Origin: Pseudomonas fluorescens NCIMB 11764
GTDB taxonomy: Bacteria; Pseudomonadota; Gammaproteobacteria; Pseudomonadales; Pseudomonadaceae
Length of the DNA: 64,000 nt
Direction of reading: 5' to 3'
Assembly (NCBI RefSeq): GCF_000293885.2
Contig: NZ_CP010945.1
Coordinates: 6,530,001-6,594,000, forward strand
Shown here: piece after piece, positions 27,065 through 36,553 of the stretch
Position numbering within the stretch: position 1 is the stretch's first letter
Layout: every line of letters begins with the position of its first letter
Notes under the pieces: model-generated
Seen by the model: only the letters and a program-made list of their open reading frames with translations
The model's database searches: none
What the model was told of the DNA's origin: nothing
Program-made: the position numbers and the translations under genes

Positions 27065-28887
27065 TTAAGCGTCTCCAGGGCAGAAGTAAAGGCGCTGGCG
27101 CCCTGCTCTGCGGAGCTGAAGGCCATGCGCATGAAACCAAACAGCTCACGACCGCTGCCAATGTTGTTGCCCAGCAGGCCCTTGGCAGGTTCGCGCGCCG
27201 CGAATTCGTCGGCGTCCACCTTAAGCTCCAGGGTGCCTTTGACGCCATCGACGCGAATGATATCGCCCTCTTGCACCCGCGCCAAAGCACCGCCCACATG
27301 AGCTTCAGGGCTGACGTGAATCGCCGCCGGGATTTTCCCCGACGCACCGGACATGCGCCCGTCGGTGACCAGCGCGACTTTGAAGCCGCGATCCTGCAGC
27401 ACGCCAAGGAACGGCGTCATCTTGTGCAGTTCCGGCATGCCGTTGGAGCGCGGGCCCTGGAAGCGCATCACCGCGACAAAATCTTTCTCCAGCAAACCGG
27501 CCTTGAACGCATCGGCCAGGTCCTGCTGATCCTGGAACACCATTGCCGGTGCTTCGACGATCTGGTTTTCCAGTGCCACCGCCGAGACTTTCATCACGCC
27601 GCGACCGAGGTTGCCTTCCATCACCCGCAAACCGCCCTCAGGCGAGAACGCTCGAGCGACTGGACGCAGGATGGTTTCGTCGAGGCTTTCGGTCACGCCT
27701 TCGCGCCAGACCAACTCACCGTTATCGAGGAACGGTTCCTGGGTGTAGCGGCTCAGGCCATGGCCCAGGACCGTGTTGACGTTTTCGTGGAGCAGACCGG
27801 CGTCCAGCAGCTCGCGGATCAGGAACGACATGCCGCCCGCGGCCTGGAAGTGGTTGATGTCGGCTTTGCCGTTCGGGTAGACGTGGCTCAGGGTCGGCAC
27901 GACTTCGGAGAGGTCGGCCATGTCCTGCCAGGTCAATTGAATACCGGCGGCCATGGCGATGGCCGGCATGTGCAAGGTGTGGTTGGTCGAACCGCCAGTG
28001 GCGTTCAGTGCCACGATGGAGTTGACCAGTGAACGCTCATCGACGATTTCGCCGATCGGCATGAAGTTGCCATTCTGCTTGGTCAGGCGCGTCACTTGAT
28101 GCGCCGCTTCGCGGGTCAGGGCATCGCGCAGTGGCGTGTTCGGGTTGACGAAAGACGAGCCCGGCAAGTGCAGACCCATGACTTCCATCAGCAGCTGGTT
28201 GGTATTCGCGGTGCCGTAAAAAGTGCAGGTGCCGGGGCTGTGATAGGAATTCATTTCCGATTCCAGCAGCTCTTCGCGAGTGGCCTTGCCTTCGGCATAG
28301 CGCTGGCGCACATCGGCTTTCTGCTTGTTGGAGATGCCCGAGACCATCGGCCCGCCCGGCACGAAGATCATCGGCAGATGACCGAAACGCAGCGCACCCA
28401 TCATCAGGCCCGGGACGATCTTGTCGCAGATGCCGAGCATCAGCGCGCCGTCGAACATGTTGTGGGAAAGGGCAACAGCGGTGGACAGCGCGATCACTTC
28501 ACGGCTCGGCAGGCTCAGTTCCATGCCCGGCTCGCCCTGGGTCACGCCATCGCACATGGCCGGGGTGCCACCGGCGAACTGGCCGACAGAGCCAATCTCG
28601 CGCAGGGCTTTCTTGATCTGTTCAGGGAAGACTTCGTACGGCTGGTGCGCCGAAAGCATGTCGTTATATGACGAAACAATCGCAATGTTTGCGGAGTTCA
28701 TCATCCGCAGGCTGTGCTTGTCTTCAGTGCCGCAGCCGGCCACGCCATGGGCGAAGTTGGCGCATTGCAGCTTGCCGCGCATCGGACCGTCGCTGGCTGC
28801 ACCGCGAATGAGCGCAAGGTAAGCCTCGCGGGTTGCGCGGCTGCGGGCGATAAGCCGTTCGGTGACCTCAAGGACGCGGGGATGCAT
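27061..28887 (-). CDS. edd: Phosphogluconate dehydratase
   Basis: Dehydrates 6-phosphogluconate to KDPG, the first committed Entner-Doudoroff reaction. The 608 residues match the Edd/IlvD family, including cluster-binding cysteines in [22 protein letters not shown] and [12 protein letters not shown]. The gene is divergent from gap with a TTGT-N7-ACAA HexR-type operator in the gap. Confidence 0.96.
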   Translation of the reverse strand: MHPRVLEVTERLIARSRATREAYLALIRGAASDGPMRGKLQCANFAHGVAGCGTEDKHSLRMMNSANIAIVSSYNDMLSAHQPYEVFPEQIKKALREIGSVGQFAGGTPAMCDGVTQGEPGMELSLPSREVIALSTAVALSHNMFDGALMLGICDKIVPGLMMGALRFGHLPMIFVPGGPMVSGISNKQKADVRQRYAEGKATREELLESEMNSYHSPGTCTFYGTANTNQLLMEVMGLHLPGSSFVNPNTPLRDALTREAAHQVTRLTKQNGNFMPIGEIVDERSLVNSIVALNATGGSTNHTLHMPAIAMAAGIQLTWQDMADLSEVVPTLSHVYPNGKADINHFQAAGGMSFLIRELLDAGLLHENVNTVLGHGLSRYTQEPFLDNGELVWREGVTESLDETILRPVARAFSPEGGLRVMEGNLGRGVMKVSAVALENQIVEAPAMVFQDQQDLADAFKAGLLEKDFVAVMRFQGPRSNGMPELHKMTPFLGVLQDRGFKVALVTDGRMSGASGKIPAAIHVSPEAHVGGALARVQEGDIIRVDGVKGTLELKVDADEFAAREPAKGLLGNNIGSGRELFGFMRMAFSSAEQGASAFTSALETLN

Positions 28888-29007
28888 GTGTAGAACTCCA
28901 GGCTAACGGATGTGGCGACCTGATTGTCTATGCTGAGCAAGAGCCGTTGTTGTCGGGATGACAGACGGTTTTCTTGATCGGTCGGACCAGTTGATTCAGG
29001 TCACTCG

Positions 29008-29022
29008 TTGTAGATTGAACAA
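29008..29022. promoter_or_regulatory. Putative HexR operator between edd and gap
   Basis: TTGT-AGATTGA-ACAA matches the TTGT-N7-ACAA pattern described for HexR in P. putida and lies in the divergent edd/gap gap, 86 bases before the gap ATG. Confidence 0.6.
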
Positions 29023-29079
29023 AATATTGCCATTAAAAAGGCTTGTTTTCTATTTTTATGCGAATAATCTTGTAATTCC

Positions 29080-29087
29080 AACAACAA
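29080..29087 (+). promoter_or_regulatory. Putative Hfq/Crc catabolite-activity motif, gap leader
   Basis: AACAACAA, matching AAnAAnAA, lies 20 bases before the gap ATG. Confidence 0.45.
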
Positions 29088-29107
29088 AACGACGGCGGCC
29101 CTGTTAA

Positions 29108-30109
29108 ATGACTCTTCGAATCGCAATCAATGGTTTTGGCCGAATTGGCCGCAACGTCCTGCGCGCACTGTATACCCAAGGCTATCGCCAGGATCTGCAG
29201 ATCGTGGCTATCAACGATCTGGGCGACAGCGCAATCAATGCCCATCTGCTCAAGTACGACACCGTTCACGGCACGTTCGATGCCGATGTCCAGCACGATC
29301 AGGAAAGCCTGACCGTCAACGGCGACCGTATTGCTGTCAGTGCCATTCGCAACCCGGCCGAGCTGCCCTGGGCCGCTGAAAAGATTGACGTCGTGTTCGA
29401 ATGCACCGGTTTGTTCACCGACCGGGCCAAAGCCGCTGCGCATATTACGGCCGGCGCACGCAAAGTAATCATCTCGGCCCCGGCCAAAGGCGCCGACGCC
29501 ACCGTGGTTTATGGGGTTAACCACGACATATTGCGCCAATCCCACCAGATTATTTCCAACGCGTCGTGCACCACCAACTGTCTGGCGCCAGTGGCTCAGG
29601 TCCTGCACCGCGAGCTGGGCATTGAAAGCGGCCTGATGACCACGATTCACGCCTACACCAACGATCAGAACCTGACCGACGTCTATCACACCGACCCGTA
29701 CCGCGCCCGTTCGGCCACTCAGAACATGATCCCGAGCAAGACCGGCGCCGCTGAAGCGGTCGGCCTGGTGCTGCCGGAACTGGCGGGCAAACTGACCGGC
29801 ATGGCCGTGCGCGTTCCGGTGATCAACGTCTCGCTGGTGGACCTGACCGTGCAACTGAAACGCGAAGCGTCGGCCGATGAAGTGAACGCGCTGCTCAAGG
29901 AAGCCAGCCAGCATTCGAAAATTCTGGGCTACAACACCCTGCCGCTGGTCTCCAGCGACTTCAACCACAACCCGCTGTCGTCGATTTTCGACGCCAACCA
30001 CACCAAGTCCAGCGGCAAGCTGCTCAAGGTACTGGCCTGGTACGACAACGAATGGGGCTTCTCCAACCGCATGCTCGATAACTGCCTGGCGCTGTGCAAC
30101 GCCGAGTAA
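29108..30109 (+). CDS. gap: Glyceraldehyde-3-phosphate dehydrogenase, type I
   Basis: Oxidises glyceraldehyde 3-phosphate to 1,3-bisphosphoglycerate. The 333-residue protein has the NAD motif [10 protein letters not shown] at the N terminus and the active site [12 protein letters not shown] with nucleophile Cys154. It is the equivalent of P. aeruginosa PA3195, next to edd. Expression is probably under HexR and perhaps GltR. Confidence 0.95.
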   Translation: MTLRIAINGFGRIGRNVLRALYTQGYRQDLQIVAINDLGDSAINAHLLKYDTVHGTFDADVQHDQESLTVNGDRIAVSAIRNPAELPWAAEKIDVVFECTGLFTDRAKAAAHITAGARKVIISAPAKGADATVVYGVNHDILRQSHQIISNASCTTNCLAPVAQVLHRELGIESGLMTTIHAYTNDQNLTDVYHTDPYRARSATQNMIPSKTGAAEAVGLVLPELAGKLTGMAVRVPVINVSLVDLTVQLKREASADEVNALLKEASQHSKILGYNTLPLVSSDFNHNPLSSIFDANHTKSSGKLLKVLAWYDNEWGFSNRMLDNCLALCNAE

Positions 30110-30121
30110 GCAAAGCTTACG

Positions 30122-30220
30122 AGTAGGCGCTGCCGCAGGCTGCGATCTCTTGATCTTGATCTTTTCGGGATTGCTGAAAATCAAGATCAGAAGATCGCAG
30201 CCTGCGGCAGCTCCTACAGG
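30122..30220. repeat. REP pair, GATCGCAGCCTGCGGCAG family
   Basis: GTAGGCGCTGCCGCAGGCTGC and its complement GCAGCCTGCGGCAGCTCCTAC face each other, with a second nested inverted repeat (TTGATCTTGA...TCAAGATCA) inside. Confidence 0.87.
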
Positions 30221-30255
30221 TATTGCGTCGTTCATTACGTCCTGGAGCAGCACCC

Positions 30256-30720
30256 ATGATCGGAATCAGCTTTACGCAAAAGACCGTGGCGGCGCGCAAG
30301 CGTATCGCCCTGGTCGCCCATGACCACTGCAAGGTGTTTTTGCTGGACTGGGCCGAGCGGCACAAAGACAAGCTCGCTCAACATGAGCTGGTCGCCACTG
30401 GCACCACAGGGCTGTTGTTGCAACAACGCCTCGACCTGCCGGTGGAGAGCATGATCAGCGGTCCATTGGGCGGCGACCAGCAACTCGGCGCGCGAATCGC
30501 CGAACAGCGGGTCGACATGCTGGTGTTCTTCTGGGACCCGTTCGAACCGCAACCCCACGACCCGGACATCAAGGCGTTGCTACGGGTTGCTGCGGTCTGG
30601 AACATTCCGGTGGCCTGCAACGAATGCAGCGCCGACTACCTGCTCAGCAGTCCACTGATGGAGCAGGCGCACTCACAACGCATCCCCGATTACGCGACTT
30701 ATTTGCTGGGCCGAGCTTAA
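30256..30720 (+). CDS. mgsA: Methylglyoxal synthase
   Basis: Converts dihydroxyacetone phosphate to methylglyoxal and phosphate, a bypass that relieves triose phosphate build-up. The 154-residue protein shows IALVAHDHCK at the start, the phosphate-binding ATGTTGLLLQ near residue 47, SGPLGGDQQLGARIAE near 70, and FFWDPFEPQPHDPD with catalytic Asp and His. The ATG at 30256 has a TGGAG site. Its place after gap fits overflow control of the triose pool. Confidence 0.94.
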   Translation: MIGISFTQKTVAARKRIALVAHDHCKVFLLDWAERHKDKLAQHELVATGTTGLLLQQRLDLPVESMISGPLGGDQQLGARIAEQRVDMLVFFWDPFEPQPHDPDIKALLRVAAVWNIPVACNECSADYLLSSPLMEQAHSQRIPDYATYLLGRA

Positions 30721-30755
30721 ACCTTCACAAATGAATACTTGACCACTCGAGCGGA

Positions 30756-30770
30756 TGATAAGCATTATCA
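30756..30770. promoter_or_regulatory. Fur box upstream of the heme-uptake sigma factor
   Basis: TGATAA-GCA-TTATCA is a perfect inverted repeat close to the Fur consensus, 28 bases before the GTG start of the ECF sigma gene. Confidence 0.75.
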
Positions 30771-30797
30771 TTTGCTCGAAATGGATCAGGTCCCCCC

Positions 30798-31316
30798 GTG
30801 AGTCAATCGCTCTTCAATCACGTCTTCATCGCCCAGCGGGTTTCCTTGCTGCGCACATTGGAGCGGATGGTCAACAATCACAGCACCGCCGAAGACCTGC
30901 TGCAGGAAACCTACCTGCGCGTGACCCGAGCGCTCGGCGAGCGATCCATCGATCACCTTGAACCCTTCGTTTTCCAGACCGCCCGCAACCTGGCGCTGGA
31001 CCATTTGCGTGCGCGGCGCATTCAGTCCCGCACGATGCTCGACGACGTGCCGGCGGACGTGGTGGAAAGTATCGCCGCCCCCGCCAGCAGTGCCGAGGAC
31101 GCCGCCCATGCCGAACAATTGCTGGAGCGTTTGAACGTGAGCCTCGGTGAACTCAGTGCCCGCCAGCAACAGATCTTCATCCTCAGTCGCCTGCACGGGC
31201 ACAGTTATCTGGAGATCTCCGAGAAGCTCGGTGTGTCGTTGAGCACCGTGCAAAAGGAGTTGAAGCTGATCATGGCCATCTGCATCGGTGTCGCCGAGCG
31301 GTTAAACGGCGACTGA
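30798..31316 (+). CDS. ECF sigma factor of a heme-uptake system (HxuI/HurI-like)
   Basis: A 172-residue FecI-group sigma factor. Region 2 contains AEDLLQETYLRVTRAL (about residues 30-45) and region 4 contains SARQQQIFILSRLHGHSYLEIS followed by VSLSTVQKEL. GTG start at 30798 with an AGG site. It is preceded by a Fur box and followed by a FecR-type gene and a heme-type TonB receptor, the cell-surface signalling order seen in HxuIRA of P. aeruginosa and HurIR-BhuR of Bordetella. It is expected to transcribe the receptor gene when heme is bound. Confidence 0.85.
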   Translation: MSQSLFNHVFIAQRVSLLRTLERMVNNHSTAEDLLQETYLRVTRALGERSIDHLEPFVFQTARNLALDHLRARRIQSRTMLDDVPADVVESIAAPASSAEDAAHAEQLLERLNVSLGELSARQQQIFILSRLHGHSYLEISEKLGVSLSTVQKELKLIMAICIGVAERLNGD

Positions 31317-31397
31317 GCACGCCAGGCTTTGCTACCCTTGCCCGTTTTCAGGCTTCACTAAAAAACAGCCGTGCACAGACACCGCCGAGGAAACACC

Positions 31398-32363
31398 GTG
31401 ACGGACACCCACCGCTCCCCTCCGCCCTCCCCGGCGCGGGACGCCGCAAGCGCGATGGACCAGGCTTTGGACTGGTTGATCGTCATGGGCAGTCCGAGCG
31501 AAGAACAGGCTCGCCAGTTCCACGAATGGCTGGACGCCGCCCCCTTGCATGCCGAGGCGTTCGCCAAGGCCCAGGCAATCTGGGATGGCCCGCAAGTCGT
31601 GCACTGTGCGCAAAACCTGGCCACCCTGCCACCCAAGGTGACCGTGCTGTCGCGCCTGCGCCCGCATTGGAAACCGTTGGCCACCGCTGCCGTGCTGATC
31701 CTCGGTTTGTTCAGCTTCAGCAGTTTGCCGATGCGCCTTCAGGCCGATCACTTGACCGTGGTCGGTGAACGTCAGCGCCTGCAACTGGAAGACGGCTCGA
31801 AGGTCCTGCTCAATACCAATTCGGCGTTCTCCAGCACTATCAATGATCAAAGGCGTGTCGCCCGCTTGTATCAGGGCGAAGCGTTTTTCGACGTGCCGGC
31901 CCGTCTCGGCCAGCCATTGGAAATCGATGCCGGCCCGGTGAAGGCCAGCGTGCACGACACGGCGTTCGCCGTGCGTTACCTCGATGGCGTGACCCAGGTT
32001 CGCGTGCAGCGCGGCGATGTCGATTTGCGCGCGACTCGCGACGACGCGCGAATCCGCTTGTCCGCCGGCGAAAGCATCCGCATCGGCCCCAACGGTTTCG
32101 ACCGGCCCGCCAAGCTCGATGCCGCGACGGACCTGGCCTGGGTCCAGGGCCGACTGGTGTTCGAGAATTGCCCGCTAAGCCAGGTGCTGGCGGAGCTGCG
32201 GCGCTACTACCCGGGCTGGATCATCAACACCAACGAACAGTTGGCAGACGTCGCCGTAACCGGCAATTACCGTCTCGACCAGCCGCTGGACGTGGTCCGC
32301 TCGCTGGCGCACATCACCTCGGCGAGGCTCCAGGAATTCCCGGCGCTGGTGATCCTGAACTAA
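31398..32363 (+). CDS. FecR-family anti-sigma factor (HxuR/HurR-like)
   Basis: A 321-residue transmembrane regulator. An N-terminal cytoplasmic DUF4880 domain (ALDWLIVMGSPSEEQARQFHEWL) binds the sigma factor, one membrane helix lies near residues 93-110, and a periplasmic FecR domain (about 120-220) is followed by a C-terminal receptor-signalling region. The GTG at 31398 with a GAGGAAAC site is preferred over the GTG at 31371. Confidence 0.85.
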   Translation: MTDTHRSPPPSPARDAASAMDQALDWLIVMGSPSEEQARQFHEWLDAAPLHAEAFAKAQAIWDGPQVVHCAQNLATLPPKVTVLSRLRPHWKPLATAAVLILGLFSFSSLPMRLQADHLTVVGERQRLQLEDGSKVLLNTNSAFSSTINDQRRVARLYQGEAFFDVPARLGQPLEIDAGPVKASVHDTAFAVRYLDGVTQVRVQRGDVDLRATRDDARIRLSAGESIRIGPNGFDRPAKLDAATDLAWVQGRLVFENCPLSQVLAELRRYYPGWIINTNEQLADVAVTGNYRLDQPLDVVRSLAHITSARLQEFPALVILN

Positions 32364-32378
32364 ATGAGAATTATTTTT
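32360..32378. promoter_or_regulatory. Possible second Fur-like site before the TonB receptor
   Basis: CTAAATGAGAATTATTTTT matches about 12 of 19 positions of the Fur consensus and lies at the end of the fecR-type gene, 108 bases before the receptor start. It is weaker than the first site. Confidence 0.4.
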
Positions 32379-32485
32379 ACTCGATAGCCGAAGCCCGTAC
32401 GTCTCGTTATAGCCAATGCAATTGATTCGCATCTTCAGATGCCAGTCAGCACCTATAAAGATTCGTGCGACACGGAGCGCTATCG

Positions 32486-35077
32486 ATGTCCTCTCGCCTT
32501 ACCCGCCACTCCTCTTCACCGTCCCGCGTGCTCTCGCTGTTGACCGCCGCGATCCTCATGGCCGGCAGCGCGCCGCTCATGGCCGCCACCGCCCCTGAGC
32601 AGCCGACACGCAACATGGGCGATTACGCGTTCGCCATCCCGCAACAGTCGCTGGTCTCGGCACTCAATGCCTTTACTGCCGTGACGGGCTGGCAGGTCGG
32701 CTTGCCGGCGGAGCTGGGGCAAGGCGTGGCATCGCCGGGCGTGCGCGGGTCCCTGTCGCCGGAGAAAGCCCTGGATCGCCTGTTGGTGGGGACCCAACTG
32801 AGCTATCGCAAACTGGGCAACAACAACATCGTCCTGGAGAAGCGCCAGAGCAGCGGCGCCCTCAACCTGCAACAGGTGACCATCAGCGCCACTCGCCAGG
32901 AACAAAGCGTCGAAAGCGTGCCAGGCACCGTCACTGTTCACACCCGCGAAGAGCTGGACCGCAACAACGTCAACACCATCAAGAATCTGGTGCGCTACGA
33001 ACCCGGTGTTTCGGTGGGTGGCGCCGGTCAGCGCGGCGGGATCAGTGGCTACAACATCCGTGGCATCGACGGTGACCGGATCCTGACCCAGGTCGATGGC
33101 GTCGAAGTGCCGAACGATTTCTTCAACGGCCCCTACGCCAAGACCCAGCGCAACTACGTCGACCCGGAGATCATCAAGCGCGTCGAAATCCTGCGTGGTC
33201 CGGCCTCGGTGCTCTATGGCAGCAACGCCATCGGTGGCGCGGTCAGCTATTTCACCCTCGACCCGGACGACATCATCAAGCCCGGCAAGGACGTCGGCGC
33301 CCGCCTGAAAACCGGCTACAGCTCCGCCGACGACAGCTGGCTGAAGTCTGCCACCGTGGCCGGTCGCGCCGACCAGTTCGATGGCTTGCTGCATTACAGC
33401 CAACGCGACGGTCACGAAACCGAATCCTACGGCAGCCACAACGGCACCGGCCTGGCGCGCACCGCCGCCAACCCGGAAGACGTGCGCACCAGCAACGTGC
33501 TGGCCAAGATCGGCTGGAACTACAACGAAGATTCGCGTTTGGGCCTGACCTACGAAAAGTACAAGGACGATCGTGACACCGATCAGAAAAGTGCCTACGG
33601 CGGTCCTTACTTCCAAGGCGCACCGACCGTTCCGAACAGTACGCTGCCCGGCGGCATGTACCAGTGGCGCACCGGCAATGACACCGTCACCCGCGAGCGT
33701 TTCGGCCTGGAACACAGCTTCGCCCTCGACAGCCTGCTGGTCGACAACGTCAAGTGGAGCCTGAACCATCAGGTCGCCAAAACGGACCAGAGCACCGAAG
33801 AGTTCTACTTCCCGTTCTCGCGCAAAGTGTTGCGCACCCGGGAAACCCTCTACGAAGAAAAGCAGTGGGTGTTTGACGCACAACTGGACAAGGCTTTCAG
33901 CATTGCCGACACCGAGCACCTGCTGACCTACGGCACCACGATCAAGCAACAGAAAGTCACCGGTTCGCGCAGCGGCAACGGCACCTGCTACCAGTCCTTT
34001 GGTACCTGCCGCGTCGTCGGTGCCGTCAGCCCACTGGATGTCCTGAAAAAATCCAGCGACTTCCCGGACCCGACCGTCAATACCTACAGCCTGTTTGCCC
34101 AGGATCAGATCAGCTGGGACAAATGGACCTTCCTGCCGGGCCTGCGCTACGACTACACCCAGCTCAAGCCGCACATCACCCAGGAATTCATGAATACGGT
34201 GGCGGCTACCCCTGGCGGTACTGTCAGTGACGACACCAAGACCTGGCACCGCGTGTCGCCGAAATTCGGTCTGACCTACGCCCTGACCGACCACTACACC
34301 TGGTACGGCCAGTACGCCGAAGGCTTCCGCACGCCGACGGCCAAGGCACTGTTCGGGCGCTTCGAGAACACCACCACCGGGTATCGCGTGGAACCGAACC
34401 CGAACCTCGAGCCGGAAACCAGCAAAGGTTTCGAGACCGGCCTGCGCGGTCAATTCGAATCCGGCTCCTTTGATGTCGCCGTGTTCTACAACAAGTACCG
34501 CGATTTCATCGAAGAGGACGCCATCACCCCCGGTTACAGCGAGCTGACTTTCCAGAGCGCCAACATCAAGCACGCCACCATCAAGGGCGCAGAGGTCAAG
34601 GGCCGTCTGAACCTCGACGTATTCGGCGCGCCACAAGGGCTGTATACCCAAGGCTCGGTGGCCTATGCCTACGGTCGCAACAACGACAACGGTGAACCGA
34701 TCAACAGCGTCAACCCGCTGACCGGTGTGTTCGGCCTCGGTTACGACCAGGACAACTACGGTGGCTTGCTCAGCTGGACGCTGGTGAAAAAGAAGGATCG
34801 TGTCGACGACAGCACATTCAAGTCGCCGGACGGCGTCAGCAGCCAGTTCAAATCGCCGGGTTTCGGCGTGCTGGACCTGACCGGCTTCTACAAGGTGACC
34901 GACGACGTGACTGTCAGCGCCGGGGTCTACAACCTGACCGACAAGAAGTACTGGCTGTGGGATGACGTGCGCGGTTACGACGGCGTCGGCGAGGCGTCGG
35001 TCATCAGCCCGGCCAACCTGGATCGCCTGACTCAGCCGGGGCGCAACTTTGCCGTCAACGTGGTCTGGGACATCTGA
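32486..35077 (+). CDS. TonB-dependent heme/hemoglobin receptor with signalling domain (HxuA-like)
   Basis: An 863-residue outer-membrane receptor. A signal peptide (about 1-39) is followed by an STN signalling domain (about 45-120, FAIPQQSLVSALNAFTAVTGWQVG), a plug beginning near EQSVESVPGTVTV with GPASVLYGSNAIGGAV, and a 22-strand barrel of the TonB-hemoglobin/lactoferrin type ending NVVWDI. The ATG at 32486 has a GGAG site; an earlier frame start at 32465 is unlikely. The STN domain, sigma factor and anti-sigma factor mark it as a transducer. Heme as ligand is supported by the heme oxygenase gene that follows. Confidence 0.9.
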   Translation: MSSRLTRHSSSPSRVLSLLTAAILMAGSAPLMAATAPEQPTRNMGDYAFAIPQQSLVSALNAFTAVTGWQVGLPAELGQGVASPGVRGSLSPEKALDRLLVGTQLSYRKLGNNNIVLEKRQSSGALNLQQVTISATRQEQSVESVPGTVTVHTREELDRNNVNTIKNLVRYEPGVSVGGAGQRGGISGYNIRGIDGDRILTQVDGVEVPNDFFNGPYAKTQRNYVDPEIIKRVEILRGPASVLYGSNAIGGAVSYFTLDPDDIIKPGKDVGARLKTGYSSADDSWLKSATVAGRADQFDGLLHYSQRDGHETESYGSHNGTGLARTAANPEDVRTSNVLAKIGWNYNEDSRLGLTYEKYKDDRDTDQKSAYGGPYFQGAPTVPNSTLPGGMYQWRTGNDTVTRERFGLEHSFALDSLLVDNVKWSLNHQVAKTDQSTEEFYFPFSRKVLRTRETLYEEKQWVFDAQLDKAFSIADTEHLLTYGTTIKQQKVTGSRSGNGTCYQSFGTCRVVGAVSPLDVLKKSSDFPDPTVNTYSLFAQDQISWDKWTFLPGLRYDYTQLKPHITQEFMNTVAATPGGTVSDDTKTWHRVSPKFGLTYALTDHYTWYGQYAEGFRTPTAKALFGRFENTTTGYRVEPNPNLEPETSKGFETGLRGQFESGSFDVAVFYNKYRDFIEEDAITPGYSELTFQSANIKHATIKGAEVKGRLNLDVFGAPQGLYTQGSVAYAYGRNNDNGEPINSVNPLTGVFGLGYDQDNYGGLLSWTLVKKKDRVDDSTFKSPDGVSSQFKSPGFGVLDLTGFYKVTDDVTVSAGVYNLTDKKYWLWDDVRGYDGVGEASVISPANLDRLTQPGRNFAVNVVWDI

Positions 35078-35191
35078 TCCTGCCCTCTCGCTGCGCGGCA
35101 TTTTATAGAGCCGCACAGTGAGTTTTTTTTACGCTCAGGCGCCTTCCTGTTCGTCTCGTTACCAGGCGCCTCTTTTCTTCAAGGATTTCTC

Positions 35192-35800
35192 ATGACGACC
35201 CAGGACACTGCTCAACGCCCGGCTTTGCGTTCGCAACGTTTGAACCAGATCACCAACGAACCCCACACCAGACTCGATGAGCTGGTCAAAGCCCACGCGC
35301 AGTTCGAAACCCAGGCCAGTTTCGCCCGTTTCGTGGTGGCGCAGTATTGGTTCCAGTCGGAACTGGTGGGGCTGTACAACGATGCCGAACTGATCGCCAT
35401 CATTCCTGATCTGGCGGCACGCTGCCGTGCCGAAGCGGCCAAGGCTGACCTGGCCGATCTGGAAACCGAAGTGCCGGCGCCCGTCGCGGGCGCAGTGAAG
35501 AATCCGGGCAAGGCCGAAGCATTGGGGTGGTTGTTTGTTTCCGAAGGCTCGAAGCTTGGCGCAGCGTTCCTGATCAAACGTGCGGTCGGCCTGGGCCTGA
35601 GCGAAACCTTCGGCGCCCGTCACCTCGGCGAACCGGCCGGTGGCCGCGCCGAAGGCTGGAAAAGCTTCGTCAAGACCCTGGATGGCCTGGAGTTCACCGA
35701 GCAGGAAGAGGCCGAGCTGGATAAAGGCGCCATCGCTGCGTTCAACCGGTTCACCGTGTTGCTTGAACAGGCTTACGCCACCACCCCCGAACTCGCCTGA
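35192..35800 (+). CDS. Biliverdin-producing heme oxygenase (PigA/HemO-like)
   Basis: Cleaves imported heme to release iron, CO and biliverdin in the cytoplasm. In this 202-residue protein the proximal His is H25 in NEPHTRLDELV and the distal helix carries LGWLFVSEGSKLGAAFLIKRA, as in bacterial HemO/PigA enzymes. The ATG has an AAGGA site. It lies 114 bases after the receptor gene. The isomer of biliverdin formed cannot be told from this reading. Confidence 0.88.
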   Translation: MTTQDTAQRPALRSQRLNQITNEPHTRLDELVKAHAQFETQASFARFVVAQYWFQSELVGLYNDAELIAIIPDLAARCRAEAAKADLADLETEVPAPVAGAVKNPGKAEALGWLFVSEGSKLGAAFLIKRAVGLGLSETFGARHLGEPAGGRAEGWKSFVKTLDGLEFTEQEEAELDKGAIAAFNRFTVLLEQAYATTPELA

Positions 35801-35810
35801 CTGAATGCAC

Positions 35811-35902
35811 GCCCTTGCGGGGGCTTGCCCGCGAAAGCGATATAACATTCAGCCTCTGTGTTGAATGTTAAGCCGCCATCGCGGGCAAGCCCACTCCCAC
35901 AG
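35811..35902. repeat. REP pair with nested TAACATTCA hairpin
   Basis: GCGGGGGCTTGCCCGCGA and CGCGGGCAAGCCCACTCCCACAG face each other around TAACATTCA...TTGAATGTTA. A related nested element occurs at 46975-47067. Confidence 0.85.
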
Positions 35903-35958
35903 AAACTGAGCAACTCGCAAGATTCTCCATCAAGCCTGACACGCGTTCGCCCGAGCCC

Positions 35959-36354
35959 ATGCCTCTACCCGTTCCCAACAAACTCGCCCGCCTTCTCTTC
36001 GGTCTACTGGCTTACATCAGTCTGGGTATCGGCCTGGTCGCCATCGTCGTCCCCGGCCTGCCCACCACCGAGTTCATCCTGCTGGCCGCCTGGGCCGCGA
36101 CCAGGAGTTCGCCGCGCCTGAGCGCCTGGCTGGAACACCACCGATTGTTCGGTCCTATCCTCTGCAACTGGCGCAACGGCAAGATCGTCGCACGTCGCGC
36201 CAAGGTCAGCGCCACCCTCAGCATGCTGCTGTGCGCCGCTGTGATGTGGCTCATGCTCGATCACGGCTGGCCGGTTTACCTCGCCATCGCCGGCATGAGC
36301 CTGGGCAATCTGTGGATCTGGTCACGCCCGGAATCAATGCCGTCACCCTCCTGA
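35959..36354 (+). CDS. DUF454 (YbaN) family inner-membrane protein
   Basis: This 131-residue protein has two or three hydrophobic helices (about 10-35, 84-100, 104-120) and the family motif GLPTTEFILLAAWAATRSSPRLSAWLEHH near residues 32-62. Function is unknown in this family. Some DUF454 members are linked to heme or iron genes, which matches the neighbour here but proves nothing. The ribosome site is weak. Confidence 0.85.
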   Translation: MPLPVPNKLARLLFGLLAYISLGIGLVAIVVPGLPTTEFILLAAWAATRSSPRLSAWLEHHRLFGPILCNWRNGKIVARRAKVSATLSMLLCAAVMWLMLDHGWPVYLAIAGMSLGNLWIWSRPESMPSPS

Positions 36355-36553
36355 CAACACCGCGATTTTCCTCCGTTTTACGCCGCTTTTCGGCACATTT
36401 TTCCGCGCAAACGTTAAACCATGACCGTTCGTCGGAGCCACCATCATGCATCCCCGCCCCTCGCCGATTGCAATGAATGGCGCTGAATGGATTTGGCGAA
36501 CCGGGTCGACCTCGACTCACAGTCACCACCTCATTCATTTGCGAGCTCGTCCT

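Noticed and set aside
32516..35116. 866-codon minus-strand frame opposite the TonB receptor
   Set aside because: No family resemblance; the receptor on the plus strand has signal peptide, STN, plug and barrel.
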